Assembly: GCF_002379085.1 (NCBI RefSeq)
Contig: NZ_NBZW01000010.1
Coordinates: 1 to 64,000 of the forward strand
Direction: 5' to 3'
DNA length: 64,000 nucleotides
Source: Polaromonas sp. AET17H-212
Lineage (GTDB): Bacteria; Pseudomonadota; Gammaproteobacteria; Burkholderiales; Burkholderiaceae_C
Shown here: in pieces, positions 50,813-60,951 of the stretch
Position numbering within the stretch: the first letter of the stretch is position 1
How the letters are laid out: every line of letters begins with the position of its first letter
The notes under the pieces: model-generated
Seen by the model: the letters and a program-made list of their open reading frames with translations, nothing else
The model's database searches: none
What the model was told of the DNA's origin: nothing
Position numbers and translations under genes: made by a program

Positions 50813-52099
50813 ATGGACAAACTACTCATCAGGGGCGGCCGGCCGCTCGCCGGCACCGTCGAAATCTCTGGCGCCAAAAACGCCGCACTGCCGGAACTGT
50901 GCGCAGCCTTGCTGACGGCAGACACGGTGACGCTTGAAAATGTGCCGCGCCTGCAGGACGTGGCCACCATGCTCAAGCTGATCCGCAACATGGGGGTGAC
51001 GGCCGAGCGCAGCGACAGCACGCCCGGCAGCGTGGTCATCAACGCGGGCGCCCTGAGTTCGCCTGAAGCACCATACGAGCTGGTCAAGACCATGCGCGCT
51101 TCGGTGCTCGCGCTGGGTCCGCTGCTCGCGCGCTTCGGCGAGGCGACCGTCTCGCTGCCCGGTGGCTGTGCCATCGGCTCGCGGCCGGTGGACCAGCACA
51201 TCAAGGGCATGCAGGCGATGGGCGCCGACATCGTGGTGGAACACGGCTACATGATCGCCAAACTGCCGGCCGGGCCCCAAGGACAACGTGGCCGCCTCAA
51301 GGGTTGCAGCATCCTGACCGACATGGTCACCGTCACCGGCACCGAGAATTTCATGATGGCGGCCAGCCTGGCCGAGGGCGAAACCATTCTCGAAAACGCG
51401 GCGCAGGAGCCCGAAATCGGCGACCTGGCTGAAATGCTGATCAAGATGGGCGCGAAGATCGAAGGCCATGGCAGCAGCCGCATCCGCATCCAGGGTGTGG
51501 AGCGCCTGCACGGCTGCACCCACCAGGTGGTGGCCGACCGCATCGAGACCGGCACCTTTTTGTGCGCCGTGGCGGCCGCCGGCGGCGATGTGGTGCTGCG
51601 CCACGGCCGCGCCGAGCACCTCGAAGCCGTGATCGACAAGTTGCGCGACGCCGGTGCGGTGATCACAGCGGGTGACGGCTTCATCCGGGTCCAGGCCTCG
51701 GGGCGTATGCAGGCGCAGTCCTTCCGCACCACCGAGTACCCGGGTTTTCCAACGGACATGCAAGCCCAGTTCATGGCGCTCAACGCGATTGCCGAAGGTC
51801 CGAGCAAGGTCACGGAAACGATTTTTGAAAACCGTTTCATGCACGTCAACGAAATGGTGCGCCTGGGCGCGAAGATCGAGATCGACGGCAAGTTCGCGGT
51901 CATCGAAGGGGTGGAAAAACTCTCTGGTGCCACCGTGATGGCCACCGACCTGCGCGCCTCCGCCAGCCTGGTGATCGCCGGCCTGGTGGCCGAGGGCGAG
52001 ACGCTGATTGACCGCATCTACCACCTGGACCGCGGCTACGACCAGATGGAAGCCAAGCTGCGTGGCATTGGCGCCGATATTGAACGGCTCAAGTCATGA
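50813..52099 (+). CDS. murA: UDP-N-acetylglucosamine 1-carboxyvinyltransferase
   Basis: A 428-residue cytosolic enzyme adding phosphoenolpyruvate to UDP-GlcNAc, the first committed step of peptidoglycan synthesis and the fosfomycin target. The active-site cysteine is kept in [13 protein letters not shown]22/N23 equivalents are in SGAKNAALP. The ATG at 50813 is right for MDKLLIRGG. hisG overlaps it by ATGA. Confidence 0.97.
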   Translation: MDKLLIRGGRPLAGTVEISGAKNAALPELCAALLTADTVTLENVPRLQDVATMLKLIRNMGVTAERSDSTPGSVVINAGALSSPEAPYELVKTMRASVLALGPLLARFGEATVSLPGGCAIGSRPVDQHIKGMQAMGADIVVEHGYMIAKLPAGPQGQRGRLKGCSILTDMVTVTGTENFMMAASLAEGETILENAAQEPEIGDLAEMLIKMGAKIEGHGSSRIRIQGVERLHGCTHQVVADRIETGTFLCAVAAAGGDVVLRHGRAEHLEAVIDKLRDAGAVITAGDGFIRVQASGRMQAQSFRTTEYPGFPTDMQAQFMALNAIAEGPSKVTETIFENRFMHVNEMVRLGAKIEIDGKFAVIEGVEKLSGATVMATDLRASASLVIAGLVAEGETLIDRIYHLDRGYDQMEAKLRGIGADIERLKS

Positions 52100-52743
52100 T
52101 CACGCTGGCACTTTCCAAAGGCCGCATCTTCGACGAGACCCTGCCGCTGCTCAAGGCCGCCGGCATCGAGGTGCTGGAAGACCCGGAAAAATCGCGCAAG
52201 CTGATCATAGGCACCAACCGGCCCGACGTGCGTGTGGTGCTGGTGCGCGCCACCGACGTGCCGACCTATGTGCAGTACGGCGGCGCCGACATCGGTGTGA
52301 CCGGCAAGGACACGCTGATCGAACACGGCGGCCAGGGCCTGTACCAGCCGCTGGACCTGCAGATTGCCAAATGCCGCATGAGTGTGGCGGTGCGTGCCGG
52401 TTTCGACTATGAAGCGGCGGTGAAGCAGGGCTCGCGCCTGAAAGTGGCGACCAAGTTCGTCAGCATCGCGCGCGATTTTTTCGCCACCAAGGGCGTGCAC
52501 GTGGACCTGATCAAGCTCTACGGCAGCATGGAGCTGGCGCCGCTGACGGGCCTGGCCGACGCGATTGTTGACTTGGTCAGCAGTGGCAACACGCTCAAGG
52601 CCAACCACCTGGTCGAGGTCGAGCGCATCATGGACATCAGCTCGCACCTGGTGGTCAACCAGGTGGCGCTCAAGCTCAAGCAGGCACCGATACGCGCCAT
52701 CATCGATGCCTTTTCGTCGGCCATAACCCGGCCTGTCGCCTGA
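52096..52743 (+). CDS. hisG: ATP phosphoribosyltransferase, short form
   Basis: A 215-residue enzyme catalysing the first step of histidine synthesis from ATP and PRPP. It is the short HisG form, lacking the C-terminal regulatory domain, so it should need HisZ, which is not in this window. [15 protein letters not shown] and the [12 protein letters not shown] block are visible. It begins the his operon, overlapping murA. Confidence 0.95.
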   Translation: MITLALSKGRIFDETLPLLKAAGIEVLEDPEKSRKLIIGTNRPDVRVVLVRATDVPTYVQYGGADIGVTGKDTLIEHGGQGLYQPLDLQIAKCRMSVAVRAGFDYEAAVKQGSRLKVATKFVSIARDFFATKGVHVDLIKLYGSMELAPLTGLADAIVDLVSSGNTLKANHLVEVERIMDISSHLVVNQVALKLKQAPIRAIIDAFSSAITRPVA

Positions 52744-52747
52744 AAAT

Positions 52748-52791
52748 GCTATGAATTTAATAGCTACTCCCGCCCGTCTTTCAACGGCTGA
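52748..52791 (-). repeat. two-hairpin repeat family A, copy 7 (5' end of hisD)
   Basis: On the minus strand: TCA, GCCG-N9-GGGC, GGGAGT, then AGCTATTAAATTCATAGC. It contains the proposed hisD start codon (52751) and the first 14 hisD codons in antisense. Confidence 0.85.
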
Positions 52792-54070
52792 CGCTGCTTT
52801 TGAGGCCCTGTTCACGGCGCGCCTGCACTGGTCGGCCGACACCGACGCGGCGATCGAGCAGCGTGTGGCCGACATCCTGGCCGATGTGCAGCAGCGCGGC
52901 GACGCGGCCGTGCTCGAATACACCGCGCGTTTCGACGGGCTCAGCGCAGCCAGCATGCAGGCGCTGGAACTGACGCAGGCCGAACTCAAGGTCGCTTTCG
53001 ACACGATTCCCGCGGCGCAGCGCGAAGCGCTGCAAGCCGCGGCGCGGCGCGTGCGCAGCTACCACGAGGCGCAGAAAAAGGCCAATGGCGAGAGCTGGAG
53101 CTACCGCGACGAAGACGGCAGCCTGCTCGGCCAGAAGGTCACGCCGCTGGACCGCGTCGGCATTTACGTGCCGGGCGGCAAGGCGGCCTATCCGTCTTCG
53201 GTGCTGATGAACGCCATTCCCGCCCATGTGGCCGGTGTCGGTGAAATCATCATGGTGGTGCCCACGCCCAAAGGCGAAAAAAATGCGCTGGTGCTGGCTG
53301 CCGCCTATGTGGCCGGCGTCACACGCGCCTTCACCATCGGCGGCGCGCAGGCGGTGGCGGCGCTGGCCTACGGCACGCAGACCGTGCCCAAGGTCGACAA
53401 GATCACCGGCCCCGGCAACGCCTACGTGGCCAGCGCCAAGAAACGCGTGTTTGGCACGGTGGGCATCGACATGATTGCCGGCCCCAGCGAAATCCTGGTG
53501 CTGGCCGACGGCAGCACGCCGGCCGACTGGGTGGCGATGGACCTGTTCAGCCAGGCCGAGCATGACGAACTCGCGCAAAGCATCCTGCTGTGCCCGGATG
53601 CGGCCTATATCGATGCCGTTCAGGAGGCCATTGATCGCCTGCTGCCCACCATGCCGCGTGCGGAGATCATCGCCAAGTCCCTCACCGGCCGCGGCGCCCT
53701 GATCCACACGCGCAGCATGGAAGAAGCCTGCGCCATCAGCAACCGCATTGCGCCCGAACACCTGGAAGTCTCCAGCCGCGAGCCGCACAAGTGGGAACCC
53801 TTGCTCAAACACGCCGGCGCGATTTTCCTGGGCGCCTACACCAGCGAGTCCCTGGGTGACTACTGTGCCGGCCCGAATCACGTGTTGCCGACCAGCGGCA
53901 CGGCGCGTTTTTCCAGCCCGCTGGGCGTTTACGATTTCCAGAAGCGCTCCAGCCTGATCGAGGTCAGCGAAGCCGGCGCGCAGACCCTGGGGAAAATTGC
54001 CGCCGAACTGGCTTATGGCGAAGGCCTGCAGGCGCACGCGCGTGCCGCCGAAATGAGGTTGAAAAAATGA
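52751..54070 (+). CDS. hisD: histidinol dehydrogenase
   Basis: A 439-residue Zn2+/NAD+ enzyme for the last two steps of histidine synthesis. [17 protein letters not shown], the [12 protein letters not shown] block, and [11 protein letters not shown] are present, and the [21 protein letters not shown] region holds catalytic Glu/His residues. The start codon and residues 1-14 ([14 protein letters not shown]) lie entirely in a dispersed repeat. There is no Shine-Dalgarno sequence. It overlaps hisC. Confidence 0.95.
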   Translation: MNLIATPARLSTADAAFEALFTARLHWSADTDAAIEQRVADILADVQQRGDAAVLEYTARFDGLSAASMQALELTQAELKVAFDTIPAAQREALQAAARRVRSYHEAQKKANGESWSYRDEDGSLLGQKVTPLDRVGIYVPGGKAAYPSSVLMNAIPAHVAGVGEIIMVVPTPKGEKNALVLAAAYVAGVTRAFTIGGAQAVAALAYGTQTVPKVDKITGPGNAYVASAKKRVFGTVGIDMIAGPSEILVLADGSTPADWVAMDLFSQAEHDELAQSILLCPDAAYIDAVQEAIDRLLPTMPRAEIIAKSLTGRGALIHTRSMEEACAISNRIAPEHLEVSSREPHKWEPLLKHAGAIFLGAYTSESLGDYCAGPNHVLPTSGTARFSSPLGVYDFQKRSSLIEVSEAGAQTLGKIAAELAYGEGLQAHARAAEMRLKK

Positions 54071-55143
54071 GCGATGTCGCGCCCGCGCTGAAAAAACTGA
54101 TCCGGCAGGACGTCCAGTCCATGCACGCCTACGCCATTCAGGACTCGGCGGGGCTGATCAAGCTCGACGCGATGGAAAATCCGCATCGCCTGCCGCCGGC
54201 CTTGCAGGCGCAGCTGGGCCAGCGCCTGGGCGCACTGGCCCTGAACCGCTACCCGGACGGCCGCGTGAACGACCTGCGCCAGGCGCTGGCCGGCTACGCG
54301 CAGATGCCCGAAGGTTTCGACCTCATGCTGGGCAACGGTTCCGACGAACTCATTTCACTGCTGGCCATGGCCTGCGATGTACCCGGCGCCTCGATTCTGG
54401 CGCCGCTGCCCGGTTTTGTGATGTACGCCATGAGTGCGCAACTGCAGGGCCTGAAGTTCATCGGTGTGCCTTTGACGGCTGACTTCGAGCTCGATGAAGC
54501 CGCCATGCTGGCCGCTATTGCGGAGCATCAGCCGTCCATCATCTACATCGCCTACCCGAACAACCCGACGGCCAACCTCTGGGATGACGCGGTGATCGAG
54601 AAGGTCATCGCCGCCGCCCCCGGCCTGGTGGTGATCGACGAGGCCTACCAGCCGTTTTCGAGCAAAAGCTACATCGACCGCATCGGCCGGCACAGCCACG
54701 TGCTGCTGATGTGCACGCTGAGCAAGTTCGGCCTGGCCGGCGTGCGGATTGGCTACATGATGGGCCCCAAGGCCCTGATTGCCGAGATCGACAAGGTGCG
54801 TCCGCCCTACAACATCAGCGTGCTGAACTACGAGTGCGCGCTGTTTGCGCTCGAACATGCCGACGTGTTTGCGGCGCAGGCCCAGGAGATACGGGTGCAG
54901 CGTGCTATTCTTTTCGAAGCGCTGCAGGCCCTGCCGGGGCTCAAGCCCTGGAAAAGCGATGCCAACATGATCCTGGTGCGGGTGCCCGATGCCCAGAAAA
55001 CCTTCGAGGGCATGCGGTCGCGCGGGGTGCTGGTCAAAAACGTTTCTAAAATGCATGTATTGCTGGCCAACTGCCTGCGCCTGACCGTCGGCACCGCCGA
55101 CGAGAATGCACAGATGCTGGCAGCCCTCAAAGAATCCCTATGA
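54067..55143 (+). CDS. hisC: histidinol-phosphate aminotransferase
   Basis: A 358-residue fold-type I PLP enzyme. The PLP lysine is in [24 protein letters not shown] is the Asn block, and LGNGSDELI binds the phosphate. It overlaps hisD and hisB by ATGA-type junctions, so translation is coupled. Confidence 0.96.
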   Translation: MSDVAPALKKLIRQDVQSMHAYAIQDSAGLIKLDAMENPHRLPPALQAQLGQRLGALALNRYPDGRVNDLRQALAGYAQMPEGFDLMLGNGSDELISLLAMACDVPGASILAPLPGFVMYAMSAQLQGLKFIGVPLTADFELDEAAMLAAIAEHQPSIIYIAYPNNPTANLWDDAVIEKVIAAAPGLVVIDEAYQPFSSKSYIDRIGRHSHVLLMCTLSKFGLAGVRIGYMMGPKALIAEIDKVRPPYNISVLNYECALFALEHADVFAAQAQEIRVQRAILFEALQALPGLKPWKSDANMILVRVPDAQKTFEGMRSRGVLVKNVSKMHVLLANCLRLTVGTADENAQMLAALKESL

Positions 55144-55760
55144 CCACCCCCACCGCCATGGCGCCCCTTGCCCCGAGAACGGCCGAAGTTTCGCGCAACA
55201 CTGCCGAAACCCAGATCACCGTCAAGCTCAACCTCGACGGTAGCGGCCAGTCCAGGCTGTCCACCGGCATCGGCTTTTTCGACCACATGCTGGACCAGAT
55301 CGCCAGGCATGGCCTGATTGACCTGGACATCCAGGCCAAGGGCGACCTGCACATCGACGGCCACCACACGGTCGAAGACGTGGGCATCACCCTGGGGCAG
55401 GCCGTGGCCCAGGCCGTCGGCGACAAGAAGGGCCTGCGCCGCTACGGCCATGCCTATGTGCCGCTGGACGAGGCGCTGTCGCGCGTGGTCATCGACTTTT
55501 CAGGCCGGCCCGGGCTGGACATGCATGTGCCGTTCAAGAGCGGCATGATCGGCACCTTCGACAGCCAGCTGGCCTACGAGTTCTTCCAGGGCTTTGTGAA
55601 CCACGCCTTTGTGACCCTGCACATCGACAACCTCAAGGGCGACAACGCGCACCACCAGGCCGAAACCGTCTTCAAGGCCTTTGCCCGTGCCCTGCGCATG
55701 GCGCTGGAGATTGACCCCCGGTCGGTGGGCGTGATTCCCTCCACCAAAGGCTCGCTGTAG
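55140..55760 (+). CDS. hisB: imidazoleglycerol-phosphate dehydratase
   Basis: A 206-residue monofunctional dehydratase; the phosphatase half of E. coli HisB is absent. The Mn-binding histidine motifs [23 protein letters not shown] and [15 protein letters not shown] are intact. A 44-base two-hairpin repeat follows before hisH. Confidence 0.97.
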   Translation: MTTPTAMAPLAPRTAEVSRNTAETQITVKLNLDGSGQSRLSTGIGFFDHMLDQIARHGLIDLDIQAKGDLHIDGHHTVEDVGITLGQAVAQAVGDKKGLRRYGHAYVPLDEALSRVVIDFSGRPGLDMHVPFKSGMIGTFDSQLAYEFFQGFVNHAFVTLHIDNLKGDNAHHQAETVFKAFARALRMALEIDPRSVGVIPSTKGSL

Positions 55761-55785
55761 GCTGATTCTTATATGTTTTTGCCCT

Positions 55786-55829
55786 CCAGCCTTTGCTGTT
55801 CTTGCGCAGACAGCTATAAAAACAGTAGC
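55786..55829 (+). repeat. two-hairpin repeat family A, copy 8 (hisB-hisH spacer)
   Basis: CCA, GCCT-N9-TTGC, GCAGAC, then AGCTATAAAAACAGTAGC (55812-55829). The second hairpin is identical to copy 3 except for its first base. It lies inside the his operon transcript, 15 bases before hisH. Confidence 0.85.
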
Positions 55830-55843
55830 ATATTCCCCTCCTG

Positions 55844-56512
55844 ATGGCCAAATTCAAGAAAATCGCGGTGCTGGACTACGGCATGGGCAACCTGCGCTCG
55901 GTGTCGCAGGCGGTCCAGCATGTCACGGCCGACAGCGGTTTCGAGGTGGTCGTGACCTCCAGCGCGCAGGACGTGCTGGACGCCGACCGCATCGTGCTGC
56001 CTGGTCAGGGCGCGATTGCCGACTGCATGCATGAGCTGCAGGCCTCGGGCATGCTGGAGGCGGTACTGGTCGCAGCTGCCAGCAAGCCGCTGTTCGGCGT
56101 CTGTGTCGGCATGCAGATGCTGCTGGACCACAGCGCGGAAGGGCGAGGCGGCGAAGGCACGCGCGGCCTGGGCCTGATTCCGGGCGAAGTGCTCAAGTTT
56201 GAGCTGGCCGGCCGCCTGCAGCCCGACGGCAGCCGCTACAAGGTGCCGCAAATGGGCTGGAACCAGGTCTACCAGTCGCTGCCGGCGCATCCCTTGTGGG
56301 CGGGCATCCCCGATGGTTCCTGGTTTTATTTTGTGCACAGCTTTTACGCGCGCCCGTCGGATGCGCGCCACACCGCGGGCGAGGCCGACTACGGTGCGCG
56401 CTTCACGGCGGTGGTTGCGCGCGATAATATTTTCGCCACCCAGTTTCACCCCGAAAAGAGCGCCGACCAGGGGCTGGCCCTGTACCGCAACTTCCTGCAC
56501 TGGAATCCCTGA
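55844..56512 (+). CDS. hisH: imidazole glycerol phosphate synthase, glutaminase subunit
   Basis: A 222-residue class I glutamine amidotransferase supplying ammonia to HisF. The nucleophile Cys is in [13 protein letters not shown], and the His/Glu pair in QFHPEKS. No clear ribosome-binding site; a dispersed repeat ends 14 bases before the ATG. Confidence 0.96.
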   Translation: MAKFKKIAVLDYGMGNLRSVSQAVQHVTADSGFEVVVTSSAQDVLDADRIVLPGQGAIADCMHELQASGMLEAVLVAAASKPLFGVCVGMQMLLDHSAEGRGGEGTRGLGLIPGEVLKFELAGRLQPDGSRYKVPQMGWNQVYQSLPAHPLWAGIPDGSWFYFVHSFYARPSDARHTAGEADYGARFTAVVARDNIFATQFHPEKSADQGLALYRNFLHWNP

Positions 56513-56604
56513 CTCACTACCCGGCATGCCTGCCCCCGTCCCCGCCCATCCCTGCCGCACCGCTTCCTCACGTCTCACTTTCATCCACCGTTGCCTCATT
56601 GCCC

Positions 56605-57345
56605 ATGCTACTCATCCCCGCGATTGACTTGAAAGACGGCCATTGTGTGCGCCTCAAACAGGGCGATATGGACCAGTCCACCATCTTCAGTGACGACCCT
56701 GCCGCCATGGCGCGCAGCTGGGTTGACAAGGGCGCGCGCCGCCTGCACCTGGTGGACCTGAACGGGGCCTTTGCCGGCAAACCCAAAAACGAAGCGGCGA
56801 TCCGCAAGATCCTGGCCGAAGTGGGCAGCGAAATCGACGTGCAGCTCGGCGGCGGCATCCGCGACCTCGACACCATCGAGCGTTACCTCGACTCCGGCCT
56901 GCGCTACGTGATCATCGGCACGGCCGCGGTGAAAAACCCCGGCTTCCTGCAGGACGCCTGCACGGCTTTTGGCGGCCACATCATCGTCGGCCTCGATGCC
57001 AAGGACGGCAAGGTCGCCACCGACGGCTGGAGCAAGATGACCGGCCATGAAGTGGTGGACCTCGGCAAGAAATTCCAGGACTACGGCGTCGAATCCATCA
57101 TCTACACCGACATCGGCCGCGACGGCATGCTCACCGGCATCAACATCGAGGCCACCGTCAAGCTCGCCCAGGCGCTGACGATTCCCGTGATTGCCTCGGG
57201 TGGCCTGTCGAACATGGCCGACATCGAGGCGCTGTGTGCGGTGGAAGACGAAGGCGTCGAAGGCGTGATTTGCGGCCGCTCGATTTACAGCGGCGACCTG
57301 GACTTTGCGGCGGCGCAGACCAGAGCGGATGAGCTGAACGGCTGA
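56605..57345 (+). CDS. hisA: phosphoribosylformimino-AICAR ribotide isomerase
   Basis: A 246-residue TIM-barrel isomerase. The catalytic acid/base aspartates are in [12 protein letters not shown] and [10 protein letters not shown]. The ATG at 56605 gives the standard MLLIPAIDL; a TTG two codons earlier is also possible. Confidence 0.96.
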   Translation: MLLIPAIDLKDGHCVRLKQGDMDQSTIFSDDPAAMARSWVDKGARRLHLVDLNGAFAGKPKNEAAIRKILAEVGSEIDVQLGGGIRDLDTIERYLDSGLRYVIIGTAAVKNPGFLQDACTAFGGHIIVGLDAKDGKVATDGWSKMTGHEVVDLGKKFQDYGVESIIYTDIGRDGMLTGINIEATVKLAQALTIPVIASGGLSNMADIEALCAVEDEGVEGVICGRSIYSGDLDFAAAQTRADELNG

Positions 57346-57372
57346 TCGACGGCCCTTACCCATCGGATCAGC
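57341..57372 (+). repeat. inverted repeat abutting the hisF start codon
   Basis: GCTGATC (57341-57347) pairs with GATCAGC (57366-57372), the last base being directly before the hisF ATG. It includes the hisA stop codon. Confidence 0.65.
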
Positions 57373-58152
57373 ATGCTCGCGAAAAGAATTATTCCCTGCC
57401 TCGACGTCACCGGCGGCCGCGTGGTCAAGGGGGTCAACTTTGTCGAGCTGCGCGACGCCGGTGATCCGGTGGAAATTGCCGCGCGTTACAACGAGCAGGG
57501 CGCCGACGAGCTGACCTTCCTGGACATCACGGCCACCAGCGACGGCCGCGACCTGATCCTGCACATCATCGAGGCGGTGGCCTCGCAGGTGTTTATTCCG
57601 CTGACGGTGGGCGGCGGCGTGCGCACGGTCGATGACGTGCGCCGGCTGCTCAACGCCGGGGCCGACAAGACCAGCTTCAACTCGGCCGCGCTGGCCAATC
57701 CGCAGGTGATCGAAGACGCCGCCGGCAAATACGGCGCGCAGTGCATCGTGGTGGCCATCGACGCCAAGCGCCGCTCCGACGACGAGGCGATCACACGCGG
57801 GCCGGGCTGGGACGTCTACAGCCACGGTGGCCGCAAGAACACCGGGCTGGACGCGGTGGCCTGGGCGACCGAGATGGCGCGACGCGGCGCCGGTGAGATC
57901 CTGCTGACCAGCATGGACCGCGATGGCACCAAGTCCGGCTTCGACCTGGCGCTGACCCGCGCGGTCAGCGACGCGGTCAGCGTGCCGGTGATCGCCTCCG
58001 GCGGCGTTGGCAACCTCGACCACCTGGCCGACGGCATCCAGCTCGGCGGCGCCGACGCGGTGCTGGCCGCCAGCATTTTCCATTACGGCGAATACACGGT
58101 GCAGCAGGCCAAGGCCCACATGGCGGCCCGCGGCATTCCGGTACGGCTGTAA
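57373..58152 (+). CDS. hisF: imidazole glycerol phosphate synthase, cyclase subunit
   Basis: A 259-residue TIM-barrel cyclase using ammonia from HisH. Catalytic aspartates are in [13 protein letters not shown] and [10 protein letters not shown]. No Shine-Dalgarno sequence is visible; a hairpin arm ends at the ATG. A GC-rich repeat follows the stop. Confidence 0.96.
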   Translation: MLAKRIIPCLDVTGGRVVKGVNFVELRDAGDPVEIAARYNEQGADELTFLDITATSDGRDLILHIIEAVASQVFIPLTVGGGVRTVDDVRRLLNAGADKTSFNSAALANPQVIEDAAGKYGAQCIVVAIDAKRRSDDEAITRGPGWDVYSHGGRKNTGLDAVAWATEMARRGAGEILLTSMDRDGTKSGFDLALTRAVSDAVSVPVIASGGVGNLDHLADGIQLGGADAVLAASIFHYGEYTVQQAKAHMAARGIPVRL

Positions 58153-58245
58153 GCCCCGTCGGACGCTCACTGCGTGTAGCGCCTTCCCCTGCGGGGGCAA
58201 TATCTGCGGTCCGGCGGAGCCGGTCCCGCGATATCCCGGCCTGGG
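58150..58245 (+). repeat. GC-rich 3'-UTR repeat, family B copy 2 (diverged)
   Basis: It starts at the hisF stop and shares with the other copies the order: CCCCG-type start, CACTGCGTGTAGCGCC, a CCCCTGCGGGGG hairpin, then CCGGCGGAGCCGG. Confidence 0.65.
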
Positions 58246-58284
58246 AAATCTCTGAAGCCTCTCCAAATCCATGACAATTGGCGC

Positions 58285-58680
58285 ATGACTCAAAATTGGC
58301 TAGACGACATCCAATGGGACGAAAAGGGCCTGATCCCGGTCATCACGCAGGAGGCATCGAGCGGCGACGTGCTGATGTTCGCCTGGATGAACCGCGAGGC
58401 GCTGCAAAAGACCGCAGAACTCGGCCAGGCCGTGTATTTCAGCCGCTCGCGCGGGCGCCTGTGGCACAAGGGCGAGGAGTCCGGCCACCTGCAGACGGTG
58501 CACGAGATCCGGCTGGACTGCGACAACGACGTGATCTTGCTGAAGGTCACGCAGCTCGGCCATGAACCCGGCATTGCCTGCCATACCGGGCGCCACAGCT
58601 GCTTTTTCAGCGTCTACAAAGGCGGGCGATGGGTGGTGACCGAGCCGGTCCTCAAAGACCCGACAACCATTTACAAGTAA
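58285..58680 (+). CDS. hisI: phosphoribosyl-AMP cyclohydrolase
   Basis: A 131-residue Zn2+/Mg2+ enzyme opening the adenine ring of PR-AMP. Metal ligands are in [11 protein letters not shown] and the Cys/His set in [11 protein letters not shown]. It is separate from HisE here, unlike enterobacterial HisIE. GACAAT ends six bases before the ATG with no ribosome-binding site, so a second, leaderless start inside the operon is possible. Confidence 0.96.
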   Translation: MTQNWLDDIQWDEKGLIPVITQEASSGDVLMFAWMNREALQKTAELGQAVYFSRSRGRLWHKGEESGHLQTVHEIRLDCDNDVILLKVTQLGHEPGIACHTGRHSCFFSVYKGGRWVVTEPVLKDPTTIYK

Positions 58681-58683
58681 GCC

Positions 58684-59052
58684 ATGACTTCCAACGACTC
58701 CCTGCAGCGCCTCGCGCAAATCATCGAAAGCCGCAAGCCGGCCCGCGGCGGCGACCCGCAAACCAGCTACGTGGCGCGTCTGTTGCACCAGGGGCCGGAC
58801 GCCTTCCTGAAAAAAATCGGCGAAGAAGCCACGGAGACCGTCATGGCGGCGAAAGACCTCGACCGTGGCGGAGACCCCGCCAAACTGGTCGGCGAGGTCG
58901 CCGACCTGTGGTTTCACAGCCTGATCGCGCTGGCGCATTACGGCCTGTCGCCGGCCGACGTGATTGCCGAGCTGGAGCGCCGCGAAGGCACCAGCGGCAT
59001 CGAGGAAAAAGCCCTGCGCAAGGTGCAGGCCCGCGCGGCGACTGAAAAATAA
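58684..59052 (+). CDS. hisE: phosphoribosyl-ATP pyrophosphatase
   Basis: A 122-residue MazG-like hydrolase converting PR-ATP to PR-AMP. The acidic metal-binding motif [15 protein letters not shown] and the [14 protein letters not shown] helix are clear. It is three bases after hisI. Confidence 0.96.
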   Translation: MTSNDSLQRLAQIIESRKPARGGDPQTSYVARLLHQGPDAFLKKIGEEATETVMAAKDLDRGGDPAKLVGEVADLWFHSLIALAHYGLSPADVIAELERREGTSGIEEKALRKVQARAATEK

Positions 59053-59074
59053 AACGAAGCAAGAAAGGGAATCC

Positions 59075-59449
59075 ATGAGCGAGACCGACCTGGCCGAATT
59101 CGACACCAAAAACCCCAATGACCGCATCGTCATGCAGGTGCTTTACGGCCTGCACACGCTGGCCTGGTTCAGCGGCGGCGTTTTTGCGGTGATTGCGCTG
59201 ATTGTCAATTACATCCGGCGTGGCGAAGAGTCCGACGCGCTGTACATCGACCACCACAACTACATGATCCAGACCTTCTGGTGGACGCTGATGTGGCTGG
59301 TCCTGCTGTCGCCGCTGTGGCTGCTGCTGGTCCTGCCGGGCGCCATTGCCTACGGCATCGTCTGGCTCTGGTACCTGTACCGCTGCGTGCGCGGCTGGAT
59401 GCGTTTCAACAGCCACCGGCCCGCCCGCAACACCTCCTCATCCCTCTGA
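59075..59449 (+). CDS. DUF4870-type small membrane protein
   Basis: A 124-residue protein, function unknown. Hydrophobic helices are at about 20-45 and 65-105, separated by a charged loop (RRGEESDALYIDHHNY). The layout resembles DUF4870/TMEM-like proteins. The ATG at 59075 follows an AAAGGGA ribosome-binding site. It sits between hisE and the HIT gene, as in related genomes. Confidence 0.8.
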   Translation: MSETDLAEFDTKNPNDRIVMQVLYGLHTLAWFSGGVFAVIALIVNYIRRGEESDALYIDHHNYMIQTFWWTLMWLVLLSPLWLLLVLPGAIAYGIVWLWYLYRCVRGWMRFNSHRPARNTSSSL

Positions 59450-59473
59450 CCCCTTTTCCCGCAAGAGCCTGCC

Positions 59474-59848
59474 ATGAGCCCGTCCCGCACACACGCCCCC
59501 GACAACTGCATTTTCTGCAAGATTGCCGCCGGCCAGATCCCCAGCCGCAAGGTGTATGAAGACGACGAGATTTTCGTTTTCCACGACCACAACCCCTGGG
59601 CGCCGGTGCATTTCCTGATGATCCCGAAGGTGCACATTGCGTCGCTGGCGCAGGTCGGGCCTGAACACACGGCCCTGCTGGGCCGCATGATGGTGCTGGC
59701 CCCGCAGCTTGCGGCGGCGCAGGGCTGCAACCCCTACCCCGAGGGCGGCTTCCGCATGGTGAGCAACACCGGCGCGGAAGGCGGACAGGAAGTGCACCAC
59801 CTGCACCTCCACGTGATGGGCGGCCCGCGGCCCTGGCTGAAAGGTTGA
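59474..59848 (+). CDS. HIT-family nucleotide hydrolase (HinT-like)
   Basis: A 124-residue histidine-triad protein. The active-site HxHxH is in VHHLHLHVMGG, and the N-terminal CIFCKIAAGQIPS block is that of HinT, which hydrolyses purine nucleoside phosphoramidates. Its stop is the first codon of a GC-rich dispersed repeat. Confidence 0.94.
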   Translation: MSPSRTHAPDNCIFCKIAAGQIPSRKVYEDDEIFVFHDHNPWAPVHFLMIPKVHIASLAQVGPEHTALLGRMMVLAPQLAAAQGCNPYPEGGFRMVSNTGAEGGQEVHHLHLHVMGGPRPWLKG

Positions 59849-59940
59849 CCCCCACGGTTGCTCGCTTCGCGTAGCGCCCTGCCCCCCGAGGGGGCCGCTG
59901 CGCCTGCGGCCCGGCAGAGCCGGTTCCGGGGCCCCTACTG
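59846..59940 (+). repeat. GC-rich 3'-UTR repeat, family B copy 3
   Basis: It begins with TTGACCCCCACG at the HIT gene stop, as copy 1 does at zwf, then a CCCCC-cga-GGGGG hairpin and CCGGC-aga-GCCGG. Confidence 0.82.
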
Positions 59941-60121
59941 GGTTAAAGAGTTCCACGTTCGCAGGGTAAATTCCCACTTGCAGCGGCCGGACCGGGCCCC
60001 AATTAAGGCAGGCGTGTTGCCAGGGTGGTCAATGCGGGTCATTCCCGTCCATCCCCCTGACAAGGCCTTTAGAATGGACACAATGTTGTGCAAGCTTGCA
60101 ATTAAAGTTTAGGAGAGAACC

Positions 60122-60364
60122 ATGGGCTCATTTTCCATTTGGCACTGGCTGATCGTGCTGTTGATCGTCGTGATGGTGTTCGGCACCAAAAAACTCAAGA
60201 ACATGGGCAGCGACCTCGGTGGCGCCGTCAAGGGTTTCAAGGACGGCATGAAAGAGGGCGGTCAGAGCGCCGCCGATGCCAAGGACACCCCGCCCGGCCA
60301 GGTCAGCCATGCCCAGGCCACCGACAAAGCCACGATCGACGTGGAAGCCAAGCAGAAGTCTTGA
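60122..60364 (+). CDS. tatA: twin-arginine translocase subunit TatA
   Basis: An 80-residue pore-forming Tat subunit: one N-terminal membrane helix ([15 protein letters not shown]), the hinge [14 protein letters not shown], an amphipathic helix and a polar tail. AGGAGAG precedes the ATG. First gene of tatABC; the Tat system could export the neighbouring MsrP type of cofactor protein. Confidence 0.96.
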   Translation: MGSFSIWHWLIVLLIVVMVFGTKKLKNMGSDLGGAVKGFKDGMKEGGQSAADAKDTPPGQVSHAQATDKATIDVEAKQKS

Positions 60365-60407
60365 CGCGCAGTGTTTTCCTCTTGGCGGTCTACCGGGCTG
60401 AACGGAA

Positions 60408-60887
60408 TTGATTGATCTCGGCATTTCAAAAATCGCGCTGATAGGCGCTGTGGCCCTGATCGTGATCGGCCCGGAAAAACTGCCGCGCCTGGCGCGCACA
60501 GTGGGCACCCTGCTGGGCAAGGCGCAGCGTTATGTGGCCGACGTCAAGCAGGAAGTCAACCGCTCGATGGAGCTCGACGAGCTCAAGAAAATGAAGGAAA
60601 CGATGGAGGGCGCCGCCCGCGACGTCGAAAACTCCATCCAGACCAACGCCAGTGATTTCGAGAAATCATGGGCGGAAACCACCGGCACGGCCGCCAGCGA
60701 CGAGCTGCCCGGCATGATCAGTTTCCCCGAGTACAAACACCCGAAAAAGAACTGGCGCCTCAAGCAGGGCGCCACGCCGCAGTGGTACAAGGCCCGCTCC
60801 GGCACGCGCACGCGCGCCCTGTCGGGCGCGGCGCGTGTGGCGCGTTACCGCCCCCGCTCCGGCGCTTCCTCCGGGCGCAATGCCTGA
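60408..60887 (+). CDS. tatB: twin-arginine translocase subunit TatB
   Basis: A 159-residue receptor-complex subunit. The TTG start at 60408 yields [20 protein letters not shown], the standard TatB N-terminus, then [13 protein letters not shown] and a long amphipathic helix. The C-terminal third is Arg/Ala-rich and probably disordered. Confidence 0.94.
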   Translation: MIDLGISKIALIGAVALIVIGPEKLPRLARTVGTLLGKAQRYVADVKQEVNRSMELDELKKMKETMEGAARDVENSIQTNASDFEKSWAETTGTAASDELPGMISFPEYKHPKKNWRLKQGATPQWYKARSGTRTRALSGAARVARYRPRSGASSGRNA

Positions 60888-60951
60888 TCCTTCCTGATCC
60901 TTCTTTCTCCGCGCACCTCCCGGCGCCACCCCATCAGCGCAAACACCCCTC

